Shown in pieces: positions 51,124 through 60,988 of a DNA stretch of 64,000 nucleotides. The stretch spans positions 1,612,001 through 1,676,000 of the forward strand of contig OZ345368.1 of assembly GCA_977006965.1 (NCBI GenBank). The letters run 5' to 3'. Position 1 is the first letter of the stretch; each line of letters opens with the position of its first letter. Source of the DNA: Phymatolithon calcareum (taxonomy: Eukaryota; Rhodophyta; Florideophyceae; Hapalidiales). Position numbers and translations under genes: made by a program. The notes beneath the pieces are model-generated. The model was given only the letters and a program-made list of their open reading frames with translations, had not been told where the DNA came from and made no database searches.

Positions 51124-53661
51124 CGTCCGATTCAATGCCGCCCAAAGACAGCTCCACAAGAGCAGCATAGAATATTCCGACAGCAGATTTCCTCCACAGT
51201 CGGGGCCGGTTGAACATTTATCTTAAGCATTTACGTTTTGCTGTTCTTACCCTTATCTGGAGCACACCTAATCACACACCACGATTTTCCATAGGTAACT
51301 TTATAGAAATGTCTTCTTCTCTCTTCAACTTCTCCAGTGCAGTGCATGGTTATTGTTTTATGGTAGTATCTCTGGCGTGTGGGAAAGAGGCCTCTAGTAC
51401 AGTAATTGTTTTTTCGTCTTCCACTGCTGTGCAGTGATGTCCAAAGGTAGAAGAAGAAAGCAGAAAAGTAGATTTTTATTTAAAACTAAAAATCTACTTT
51501 TCTTCTTAAACAACGCTTTTGCTGACACTGTGCAAAGGAAGAAGAGAAGAAGATTTTTATTTTTAAAAAATAGAAATCTTCAAAACAGAAATCAAAAAAG
51601 TATTTTATGCGTTGCCACGCACATTTAGACGCTTGGCCCCAAGTTGGGGAAAGTTAGCAATTCTTGTAGGGCCATGGTTGGCGTCTGAATGGTTTCTGAA
51701 TAGTGGATGCGATTCATTTCGGAATGTATCATGACCCACCTATGGTCCATTATCGGGCCTCGAGGCAGCTCAGCTCTCACCAATTCTAGTAACTCTTTTA
51801 ACCGTTTCTGGGGTAGATTGCTCCTGCTCACGGTTGCGTTCGGGAGGAATAGAAGGAGGAGCGTTGGGCCCCGCGGAGTTCGCAGGATACTGACTCAACG
51901 AGTCTGCAACACCTGCTGAGGATACTGTGAATGCTAAGAAATTTACGGTGAAATAGCTTGAATTATCCGGATCGATCAGAGTATCAGCACCGCCACTGTC
52001 CCAATGACCATCCTCGTCGCTCGCGTCATCCTTGCCTATTTCTACCTCCGCTTCCATAATTATATTACTTAGATGAGGAGACATACAACCCCGACAGGAT
52101 TTACGCTCAAGCAAGTACAAGCACTCGGTGGAGATGGTAATCTGCGAGTATCGACTGACCAGCACTCGGCAGATTTGTTAGTTTTGGAAATACAGCTCGA
52201 AAGTGTCACTATGCGGGTTTCCACTAGAAGCACATATGGGAACCAGCGGTCGACCGTGGAATCGTTTGCTCCATGTGCTCCGCCCACTACTAGAGCCAAG
52301 GGAAGCTGGCCAAGCACGAGAAAAGGGTAAGTCGAATTTTTTCTTCGCTCGACTGAACAGTTTCACAAAATAGACTCTCATAGAACGCATGGAGAACGAA
52401 GAAGGCCGGCAGAAGGCATGGGAAATAGCGGTGGAGTCCAAACACCAACAACCCCATTGAGGACTCTGATAGGATTACCTTAATCTTCAGTTTTCCCGTC
52501 CGCCATTCTGGTGGGCGTTTCGTGAGCTGCACGAAGGTAAGTAGGATCAGAGGAAGCCTTGCCCATATCTTCGGAAGTCTGTGGGACTTTTAACAAAGAA
52601 TCCATGTAACAGCCGGGACAAACTTACCTTCATAATACGGGGCTCGAAAAATTATCAAATCCGCTATTTACTCCATAGAAAAGAAAATGGTGCCAATGGA
52701 TTCTCAACCTTTCGATCTATCGATTGCCAACTTCATCTTAGAGGTGAGCGCTTTCTTGCTACAGCCAGAGTACGCAAGAGAAAGGGCGATTTAAGTACAA
52801 AATAATATTTTGGTTATCATATTTTGATAACCATCGTTTAGGGGAGTGAAAAGCACTTCTCTTGGAGCCATGATCCGATGTGAAGGAAGCGAAAAGCTAA
52901 ACATTGCACCCACGCTGACCAAAAACGCACGCAATTCGAATGCCAGCTATACTGTTGGAGTCTGTACTTTATCCGCTATCCCATGCACTGGTCCTCGGCG
53001 CTACCGGGATCGTAGCGGATTTGATAATTTTCACCAGCCCCGTATTCCTGTGTCCCGGCTGTTACATGGATTCCTAGTTAAATAAACTTGAAAAAAGTTT
53101 CACAAAATAAGAACTGAATATCCAAATGCCAAAACTGTCATTCGTGCGTTTTCGTGAACTTGATTTCGTATCACGAATGAAAACTTGCAAATATCGAATG
53201 AAGCTGCGAGCCAGAGTCGCCCCAAGCAAGCAACGGAATTGAAGGCCTACGGAACCGACGCCGGAAATATTTCTAGAGGCACCACTGTCGCTGACAGCTC
53301 CGAATTTCGGCTCGTTACCAGCTTTGGGTGACCGACAGCGCCTTTGCAATGATGCGACTCGGAGGGCGCGCCACATGCTCCCGATGGGCTGTAAAAGGCG
53401 CGGGACCTCACATCACCTCAGAAAGGCAGGGATTTCCTTTCCGGGCTTTTTGGCGCAGCTGAGGGTCTAAGACCAAGACCGATCTGCGTTTCAGCTGTTT
53501 GCTCTGCAGGCAGGACTTTTCTCAATGTTTGCACGCTACTCGGGCACGCTTGTCATGAGAATTCCGGCGCTTTCCTTGAGTTCCTCGTAGATACATGATA
53601 TGGTAAGCATTTACAGATAGTGCTGTTGGACGGCGTTTCAGACGACGGCATGGCAGAAAGT
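51124..53661. other. Mostly gene-free stretch with worn family A pieces
   Basis: AAAAGTAGATTTTTA at 51464-51478 is inverted at 51487-51501, giving a 15-bp hairpin made of two family A tails facing each other. Another purine run and ATTTTTA block follows at 51540-51580, then ACGCTTGG-CCCC-AAGTTGGGG near 51630. From 52100 to 53660 several short frames occur on both strands without recognised motifs. GGTTATCA-TATTT-TGATAACC forms a small hairpin near 52812. Confidence 0.4.
51770..52057 (-). CDS. Possible small acidic protein, 95 residues
   Basis: From ATG 52057 the frame reads MEAEVEIGKDDASDEDGHWD then SGGADTLIDPDNSSYFTVNF, followed by a Pro/Ser/Glu-rich end. The acidic, low-hydrophobic style looks like the disordered start of a real protein, and it might be a first exon. 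No promoter, homologue or intron signal fixes it; chance is quite possible. Confidence 0.2.
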   Translation of the reverse strand: MEAEVEIGKDDASDEDGHWDSGGADTLIDPDNSSYFTVNFLAFTVSSAGVADSLSQYPANSAGPNAPPSIPPERNREQEQSTPETVKRVTRIGES

Positions 53662-55465
53662 TCACGTGACGATCACTAGGTTGCTATAATATACCCTGCA
53701 CACCGATAAAAGAAAAATAGCTTTCACCATCAGGTTCATGGCTCGCAGTAGTATTAATCGCTTGTCTTGGCGGGTTTTATCAATGCTCGCTCGTTCGCTC
53801 GCTAAAGTAAAGACTCTGGCAGGCACTGGAGAATTCTCTTCTCTTATATGAATCATATCTGGGCTCTTGAGTCCCCTTTCGCTTCCTTGCATGGCCGAAA
53901 TCAATCTACTATACGCGCCATGCGAATTGGTTTTCTTTCGAGCCTGTGTGTTTTTGGATCCACCTTGCATCGTGCTCTCCTCTCGAATATTTCCCAATGT
54001 CTCGGCACGGTGTAATAGTTTTTTTGAATTTGGAATTTATTAAACGCCCTCAGTAACACTCATGAGACTGCACGGGAGATGCGTTTCAGCAGCTACTTTG
54101 TAGCTTCGATCATCTCTTCAAATACTTGTAACCCGGGTTAAACGTCGTAGACCTAGCACGGTGTAATAGTCCCGCTTTCGCGATCTCATCCAGTCCATGA
54201 TTTCCGGCAGCAATTATATCCATCCTGTCCACATCTCCAACGGACTCACCACCAACTTTCTTCACTCCACTCTTCATTCGATTCACAGGTCGCCGCACAT
54301 ACTCGAGCACCAGGACGGGATCAAAGAACGGCTGCACGCTTATTCCCAGAAGATTGGGCGCACAACTTTCTAGCAGCTCAGGATGCTCCTCCTTATCAAG
54401 TCATAAATCGCCACTTCGCTCTGTATCAACCCGGATCCCACAGATAAGATGGTGTTTGCAAAATTTGTAACCACGGTCATGTTTCCCACTGTTTCGTACA
54501 GCAGCACGGAGATATCATCACTTGCATGGAGCACGCGAGAGTACTTCAAGAGAGCATGATCAAAAAACACACATGCACGCGAAGCACCATCTTTGCATTT
54601 CGCAACCTCACTCTCGAGCAAGTTGGCGGGCCCTCTCTGATATCCAGCAAAACCTTCATTGGGGATCGACTCCAGTTCGAAAACTGCGCGAAGTGACACC
54701 GAAGCCATTTCGACTGTCATTTTGCGAAGACCTCTACCCAGGCCAGCTCAAGACACTATGCAGATTTACAGGAAATTTCCGCAGAGATTCGCTGTGCGTC
54801 TCTCCCGCCCCTGTTCAATGCCGATTTTAAACCTATCTGCATCGTTTAAATCGGACCAACATCGGAGAGGCACCAGGTACGGCAGTGCGGATATTCCGAT
54901 ACTTGAACCCGAACTAGTTCGTGGCTATCACTTGCTCCGGACTCCAAACTTGCAATACGCACAGCTACCATGCTCCGATAGTTCCACAAGACAGTGCACG
55001 CACTATGCGAGTACAAGGCCAGAGTCACAGCATCAAACATCCACAATTGATGCTGGGAGGTAGACAGGTCCGTTGGGTCTTTCTATTTTGCCAAGGCGTA
55101 GTTCCATTGTTTGCTCACCTCCGTCGCCTGGCGTGTTTGCAGCGGGTCCATACTTTTCTTGCCGTCATACAGACAGTGAGTCGGGCTCGCACTCGCGACC
55201 CCTGAACACGGAGTACTTGCGCTCAGATCCTTCGCATGAACCATCACACAGTTGCTCGCAAGTAGCCGTTGTGGCCTAGGCAATCCATGCGGTGGAAGAA
55301 TGATGCGATCGGTACAGGCGAGCGGTGGAATGTCTTCGCACATGACATGCATGATGGATCGTACAACTTCAAATTCGGAGGAGAACAGGCGACCAATGTC
55401 GTATGAGCAACCCAGAGTTTTTTGCTCGACAGCTTTCCACGCACGCCCCATTGCGCGCTGCACAT
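53662..55465 (-). pseudogene. Broken gene interrupted by retroposon B, family not recognised
   Basis: Protein-like minus-strand frames follow each other: 55463-55083 (with FSSEFEVVRSIMHVMCEDIP), 55046-54846, 54720-54370 (LLYETVGNMTVVTNFANTIL), and 54368-54110 after a one-base phase change (HPELLESCAPNLLGISVQPF). The last runs straight into retroposon B at 54156. If the element and one copy of its target duplication are set aside, the same phase continues for about 112 more codons to 53662. So a reading frame existed when the element arrived. Remaining breaks could be introns or decay. No domain is recognised. At least 500 codons seem to have been involved. Confidence 0.4.
54005..54170 (-). 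mobile_element. Retroposon family B copy 3 with 15-bp target duplication
   Basis: Body 54020-54155 (136 bp) flanked by GCACGGTGTAATAGT at 54005-54019 and 54156-54170. On the minus strand it carries GTTTAACCCGGGTTACAAG, GAAGCTACAAAGTAGCTGC, GCATCTCCCGTGCAGTC, GGGCGTTTAATAAATTCC and an A-rich tail. It is 5'-truncated relative to 32527-32702. The perfect duplication indicates a relatively young insertion into the gene above. Confidence 0.85.
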
Positions 55466-56089
55466 TCTCGGCCGATTTTCCTCGCTCAGCGCTCGCTTTG
55501 AGATGCGCTCAACTTGGCGTACCTGACTGCCAAAGCAGATGAATGGCTTAAAAAACTACGAGACCTACAAGATATGAGCATAGCACGCTGTCGTTAAAAA
55601 TTTTCTCGTCCACCGAACTACCGCAACGCTGCTGAAGGAAAAGGGTTTGTTATGCCATCGGCACGTCTCCTGGGAGGGTACGCATTGGTTCGGCGGTGTT
55701 CATCGCAAGGGTCAAATAGGTTGGCGAGGAATGCCTCACGGGCTTCTACGTGTAAAAGGGGAGATCGCACTGCTCTCCTGCGAATTAGAGCACGCCATGC
55801 GACCTTCGAAATCATAGCATCATTGTGCTGCGATGATGGATCATCTGTCTGACAGTCAGATGATCGATCAGACAGAGAGGTTGATGAGAAGGCCAAACGG
55901 CCTCAGCCAATACGGACTATAGTTGGAACTTGTACATTTGCATTAAATTTCCTACATTAGTAACCAAAGAACTCAAAAATCTGATCTGTTGCTCCCACTG
56001 TATGACGAAGTTTTCATCCGCTTCCCAGAAGCGCGTTATATTTAGGGGGATGCCTTAATCCTATCGTCAAAAATCGGTAAGACAGAACG
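55466..56089. other. Intergenic DNA upstream of the first LACC1-like gene
   Basis: GATCATCTG at 55839-55847 is inverted at 55857-55865. The last 130 bases (TCCCACTGTATGACGAAGTT and TTTTCATCCGCTTCC) are homologous to those upstream of the second gene copy. A TATA-like TTATATTTA lies about 55 bases before the ATG. No gene is supported. Confidence 0.4.
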
Positions 56090-56929
56090 ATGCTCTCTCC
56101 GTACCAGGCAAAGAATCTGTCCAATCTACCCGGCATCCGTCATGGCTTCTTCACCAATCAAGGTGGCGTTTCCAATGGACCTGCTTTCTCGTCCTTGAAT
56201 TGCAGTCTCTCCCAAGATGATAAAACGAAGGTCAAAGAGAACAGAAGGCGTGTAGCAGCCCATCTTGGCGCACGCCACGAATTTCTGTATGTTCCATCGC
56301 TCTGTCACAGTCCTACTGCCGTTTTTGTCGACTGGTCAACAACAAACGATCCTGTACCTCAGGCCGATGGCGTGGTGACAACCAGCAGTCGCCTAGCCCT
56401 CGGCGTTCTTGGAGCAGACTGCGCACCAATCTTGTTCGCCGATCGTGAAGCAGGAGTGATTGGTGCATGTCATGCTGGTTGGCGTGGTGCACTACATGGC
56501 ATCGTGGAGAGCACGACAAAAGTTATGGTGGAGCAAGGTGCTGATGTATCCCGCATTGTTGCTGCAGTAGGGCCGTGCATTCAGCAACCCTGGTACGAAG
56601 TCGGGGTGGAGTTTGAGGAACTGTTCTTGAAGGCTAATGCTGAGAATGAACGGTTCTTTGTTGTGCCAAAGGGTGGTGTGAAACCGCACTTTGATCTTCC
56701 GGGATATGTTGTATCAAGATTGCAGAGCATTGGCATTCAAGTTATCGAGAATCTTGAACTGTGCACGCGTTCTAATGAGCAGTTTTTCAGTTTTCGACGA
56801 CATACGGCATTGGATATCGAAGGTTTTGGATGTCAGGCGTCTGCAATTATGTTGGATAAGGAGAGTTCTGTGGAATGTTCAGCACCGAGAAGTATCCAAA
56901 ACGAGTGGGAGAAAAAGCTGCACCAATGA
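56090..56929 (+). CDS. LACC1/YfiH-family purine nucleoside enzyme, copy 1
   Basis: 279 residues from ATG 56090, one exon. It matches the multicopper-oxidase-named YfiH/YlmD/LACC1 family, now known as zinc-dependent enzymes with adenosine deaminase and purine nucleoside phosphorylase activity. The diagnostic elements are GIRHGFFTNQGGVSNG (15-30), the metal ligands His73 (LCHSPTAV), Cys111 (GADCAP) and His128 (CHAGWRGAL), the SRIVAAVGPCIQQPWYEVG strand, and CTRSNEQFFSFRRH near the C-terminus. All ligands are present, so activity is expected. Length is typical. It probably acts in cytosolic purine salvage. The copy at 57751 is a tandem duplicate; the first 310 bases are almost the same in both, the rest clearly differ. 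Confidence 0.9.
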   Translation: MLSPYQAKNLSNLPGIRHGFFTNQGGVSNGPAFSSLNCSLSQDDKTKVKENRRRVAAHLGARHEFLYVPSLCHSPTAVFVDWSTTNDPVPQADGVVTTSSRLALGVLGADCAPILFADREAGVIGACHAGWRGALHGIVESTTKVMVEQGADVSRIVAAVGPCIQQPWYEVGVEFEELFLKANAENERFFVVPKGGVKPHFDLPGYVVSRLQSIGIQVIENLELCTRSNEQFFSFRRHTALDIEGFGCQASAIMLDKESSVECSAPRSIQNEWEKKLHQ

Positions 56930-57586
56930 ACACAACACATCTCTGTTGCGAGCCTCAATTGTCATGCGAAGTCTGACTTACAGAATTACCCAGACTATCT
57001 TGCTGTGGTGCGGGTTTTTCTCTTTCCTGTTTGTGGGTGCCGGTGAGCACAGCCTGCAATATATGCACTCAGTTAATGGGATGTAGAAACCATCATTGCT
57101 CTGTTTTGGAATAATATCAGCCGCTGTTCCTTCTTGTCCCGTATAGGACAGTACACTGCATGAATCTCATGTCGAGGTCGCCCACCCTTCACGAATGAGA
57201 GGGCTGCTGTGAAGCAACAGAAGAAAATCAACTGCGGATTGTCCATCAGATTGTCTTCTAGATCTGGATGACAAGGCCCTCGGCCATTAAAAATCATCCC
57301 TTTAGCACGAGGAAAAAGTAATGAAGTTGAAAGACTATGATTTGATCACATGTCCCCCAAGCCACGTCACTACTTTGATCTCGATCAGTCTCAGCCAATG
57401 CTATAAGTTTGTATTAAAAGGTATTACAACTCTCATCTGAACACTTTCTACTTCACGCAACGAGTCTCTACCGTACTCCGCACGCGCCATTGTAGACCAC
57501 GGATTGGTCTACTGTATCCACAACTACTGTACGCAACTCATAAAAATCTAATTATCCCACTGTATGACCAAGTTTTTATCTGCTTC
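56930..57586. other. Spacer between the two LACC1-like genes
   Basis: No gene is supported. TGTATCCACAACTACTGTACG near 57517-57537 and TCCCACTGTATGACCAAGTT at 57554-57573 belong to the duplicated promoter region, the latter shared with copy 1. Confidence 0.4.
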
Positions 57587-57710
57587 CTCCGAACAATTGT
57601 GCAGAATCAAACCAAATATTCTTGGCATCCGAAAAGTTGCCCCAAGCGTCAGCAGACGCGTTGGTAACTTTTAAATAAAAATCTACTTTTCCTCTTCTCC
57701 GAACCATTGT
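57587..57710 (+). mobile_element. Retroposon family A in the promoter of LACC1-like copy 2, 14-bp target duplication
   Basis: Body 57601-57696 (96 bp), from GCAGAATCAAACC through TTGCCCCAAGCGTCAGCAGA and CGCGTTGGTAACTTTTAAAT to AAAATCTACTTTTCCTCTT. Flanks are CTCCGAACAATTGT (57587-57600) and CTCCGAACCATTGT (57697-57710), one mismatch. It ends about 40 bases before the ATG at 57751, so the downstream gene's TATA region and 5' leader were displaced or replaced; TTTTAAATAAAAAT in the element could serve instead. Confidence 0.85.
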
Positions 57711-57750
57711 ATCGCCGCATGTTCTCCATCGAAACTAGTAGAACCCCTCG

Positions 57751-58602
57751 ATGCTCTCTCCGTACCAGGCAAAGAATCTGTCCAACCTACCCGGTATCCG
57801 TCATGGCTTCTTCACCAATCAAGGTGGCGTTTCCAATGGACCTGCTTTCTCGTCCTTGAATTGCAGTCTCTCCCAAGATGATAAAACGAAGGTCAAAGAG
57901 AACAGAAGGCGTGTAGCAGCCCATCTTGGCGCACGCCACGAATTTCTGTATGTTCCATCGCTCTGTCACAGTCCTACTGCCGTTTTTGTCGACTGGTCAA
58001 CAACAAACGATCCTGTACCTCAGGCCGATGGCGTGGTGACGACAAGCATAGGCCTTGCTCTCGGTGTGCTTGGAGCGGACTGCGCACCAATCTTGTTCGC
58101 CGATCGTGAAGCAGGAGTGATTGGTGCATGTCATGCTGGTTGGCGCGGTGCGCTAGATGGTATCGTGGAGAGCACGGCAAAATGTATGGTGCAGCAAGGT
58201 GCTGATGTATCCCGAATTGTTGCTGCAATCGGACCGTGCATTCATCAGCCGTGCTACGACGTCGGGCTTGATCGTAAGGAATTATTTCTCGAAGCTGATG
58301 TAGAGAATGAACGGTTCTTCGTTGTGCCGAAAGGTGGTGTGAAACCACACTTTGATCTTCCGGGATATGTTGTATCAAAATTGCAGAGCATTGGCATTCA
58401 AGAAATCGAGAATATAGACATATGTACGCGTTTTAATGAACAGTTTTTCAGTTTTCGACGACATACGGCATTGGGTATCGAAGGTTTTGGATGTCAGGCG
58501 TCTGCAATTATGTTGGCCAAGGGGAATTCTGTGGAATGTTCAACACCGAGAAGCATCCAAAGCAGTACAGAGAAAAAGATTCACAGCCCCTCGGTTGAAT
58601 AA
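57751..58602 (+). CDS. LACC1/YfiH-family purine nucleoside enzyme, copy 2
   Basis: 283 residues; the same metal ligands and motifs as copy 1 (LCHSPTAV, GADCAP, CHAGWRGAL, GPCIHQPCYDVG, CTRFNEQFFSFRRH), so it should also be active. Residues 1-97 match copy 1 at every position, and in DNA I see only two silent differences in about 310 bases. After QADGVVTTS the two diverge sharply (about 85% protein identity). The step suggests gene conversion of the 5' part. Copy 2 has an extra Cys in IHQPCYDVG and a different C-terminal tail (STEKKIHSPSVE). Its promoter holds a retroposon. Confidence 0.9.
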   Translation: MLSPYQAKNLSNLPGIRHGFFTNQGGVSNGPAFSSLNCSLSQDDKTKVKENRRRVAAHLGARHEFLYVPSLCHSPTAVFVDWSTTNDPVPQADGVVTTSIGLALGVLGADCAPILFADREAGVIGACHAGWRGALDGIVESTAKCMVQQGADVSRIVAAIGPCIHQPCYDVGLDRKELFLEADVENERFFVVPKGGVKPHFDLPGYVVSKLQSIGIQEIENIDICTRFNEQFFSFRRHTALGIEGFGCQASAIMLAKGNSVECSTPRSIQSSTEKKIHSPSVE

Positions 58603-59040
58603 CTTCGCAAATACGCTGAGACTATCGTGACGTGGTACATTTCTTTATCTTTTCTGTGCCGATAGGCGCTGCATATGCGACGAAGGGGACTTCTCTTGCA
58701 AAACTGCAGTATGCATTTTTCAGCGTTGAAATATAGTTTTGTACCGGCACATGCTTTGACAGGCTTCTTCTTAGGCCTTTATAGAACTGCACTGTTAAAT
58801 CTTTGAACAACTTTCGCGCTTTCCTCTCGCTTCTGCTCTGGCCCACGGAGCACAATTTTTTCGTTGCAATCGACCACCCGTTACGATCGCGAGTACAGTA
58901 CAGGTTTAACAGTAACTACGCGGAAGAAGGGGCGGACATTTTAGTCTGCATGATGGCAAAACGGGGCGGAAAACCAGGTAATTGGCGATTGAAGGTCGAA
59001 ACGAAAGTCATATGCCTCTACCTTGAAGTCTGAAGTCCGT

Positions 59041-59091
59041 GGTCACGACTCTAGAAGAAGAAGAAAGGTATCTTAGATGGTCACGACTCTA
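59041..59091 (-). mobile_element. Minimal family A insertion: 25 bases of tail with a 13-bp target duplication
   Basis: GGTCACGACTCTA at 59041-59053 and 59079-59091 flanks GAAGAAGAAGAAAGG-TATCTTAGAT. In element orientation this is ATCT...ACC followed by TTTC(TTC)n, the very 3' end of family A. Extreme 5' truncation with intact duplication is the hallmark of target-primed reverse transcription, and it fixes the 3' end of the family. Confidence 0.75.
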
Positions 59092-60009
59092 TCGCACTGC
59101 TCAACAGGGTGAGTATGATTCTGTGTCATCATTTACTTGATTCAAGTATTTAGAGTGAATACAATATGTTCAATGCCGTGCGATGCCGCGATTCAGTTGG
59201 CGAGGCTCTCGGAGCTAGAGTTGCGAGGCGGCGACAAGGTGATGAATTTTCTGGAGGCATTATTGCGGTTGCTACGCACGCGAGGTCGGACGCACCGGTG
59301 CCTGCATACACCGAACGGACCCGAGGGGCAAATCAAACGCTACTGCCACATGTGCCTCATGATTCGACAATGGCGGCAATCTTCGGCCGCAAGAAGCGAC
59401 GGTTAGCACCCCCGAGCTACTCGTTACCGCGCCGGTGACAGTGCCTGTCTCTTCGCAGCGACGTAACGACTTGATGGAGGTCTCCCACAAGCGCTTAAAG
59501 CGCATCGGCGTCGCTGCCGCCAACTCTTCGTTCCGCAGGGCTTTCCTTTCTTCCCACCCACCTTCCCATCTGCGATCGCACGGATTGCATCTTTGTTTTT
59601 GGCAGGGCTTTGAGACATATCGACGAATGGAGATTGGGCGCGTTATACTTGAGACGGCTTCCATCTGTGTTATTCGACTGCAATTGACTTTCTTTCTAAT
59701 GATGACGCCTCATCTGACTGATGCCGGGACGGCTATCTCTCTTTGTCTTCCTTCTTAGGAACTACGCCAAGAATACGATAGATATAGAATTTCTAACAGG
59801 TGGTGTGTTTGCCGGTGTTTCGTTTACACACGCACTTTGTGGGAAGAATAGAATGGGAGATTGCCCTCTGCTCGAAGACTTCGACGCCTATAAAGAAAAT
59901 GTGTTTTCATGAGCTCGACGAGAGCTTTAAATATGATTTTTCAAGCCTGCTACTATTGCACACACGTTAGTTATCACACAAGGTCTTTCCAGAGTTTTCT
60001 GCTCAAACA

Positions 60010-60037
60010 TTCTAATTTTCTTTTAAGAAAATTAGAA
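60010..60037. repeat. Hairpin, 13-bp arms around TT
   Basis: TTCTAATTTTCTT, then TT, then its exact reverse complement. AT-rich; first of a cluster of inverted repeats to 60450. Confidence 0.8.
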
Positions 60038-60988
60038 CTACCGTGGAGAGATCATGATTATTGACGAAGGGAGCTTCAATTAAACCAAAATCCAATCCAA
60101 TCCGTGGCGAGATCAATGGAAAGAAAGTTTTAAACACGATTCAGAAGATATATATTCTGAATCATGTTCAAAACTTATACTGTTTTTCGAGCAAACCTGT
60201 CGACTTACCCCGATTTGGGACAAATGGTCCCCTTCAAAAAATTTTCAATTACGAAAACGAGCCTAGTATATTATTTAATAAAGCGGCCATTGACCTTTGC
60301 CCTGAACATGCTTTTCGCAGAATTCTGCGAAAGGACAGTTTATACGGACGACTCCGGCCGTCGTGGCTCGCACTGTGCGAGAAGTATCAATAGAATGCAG
60401 CGACAAAAACTTTACCAATGACAAATTTAGTAAAAATTTTGTCTGCAGCTGCAAACAATAACGCATGGGTTTCACCTCTTGCACAGCAGGGGGAGTGCCT
60501 CCCAATGACAGATCAGAAAAGTTGCGCTAAATGTCGGATCGCTCAACGACGAATGGGTACAGCACCGTACAACACAAAGCTTGATGTAAAATATGGGCCA
60601 ATTTTACACCTAAATTGGAGTAATGCTCCTGTTTTATGTCCGAAACGTATACGTACCTCTTTAGGGGCTTCTAAATTTGAAACCGAAGTCCGTCTCCCCT
60701 GGTAGGCTCGTCCCACAGTACACCTTCATCGTGTGCCAGTCAGAGCCTTACTTTTGTCATCAGGGTAAGCTCGCGCGCTCCTACAGCGGAGACGTATACG
60801 TCTCCTGTGTGCGTGTAACGAATGATATTCGAAAATTGACGGGAAAAAGAATATCCTCTTTTGCGACGTGCTGAATGGATGAAATGCCTTCGGATACACG
60901 TTCACAGAATTTTGCGACCAGGAGTCGCTTTCCGAAGGCCAAGAACAGTAACGAGGGACGATGCTGAGCTCTCTATATCGAAATCGAA

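Larger units (their letters stand above)
58603..60988. other. Intergenic stretch with inverted repeats
   Basis: Overlapping frames on both strands at 59137-59664 are GC-richer and Arg-rich, but neither strand shows a family. From 60010 to 60450 inverted repeats cluster: TTCTAATTTTCTT/AAGAAAATTAGAA (60010-60037), GATTCAGAA/TTCTGAATC (60140-60165), TTTCGCAGAA/TTCTGCGAAA (near 60315), and GACAAAAACTTTAC...GTAAAAATTTTGTC (about 60403-60443). No start-to-stop gene of note is found before 60989. Confidence 0.4.

Noticed and set aside
59137-59664. Arg-rich frames on both strands
   Set aside because: Both strands are open over the same GC-rich stretch and neither shows a motif or convincing start, so no choice can be supported.
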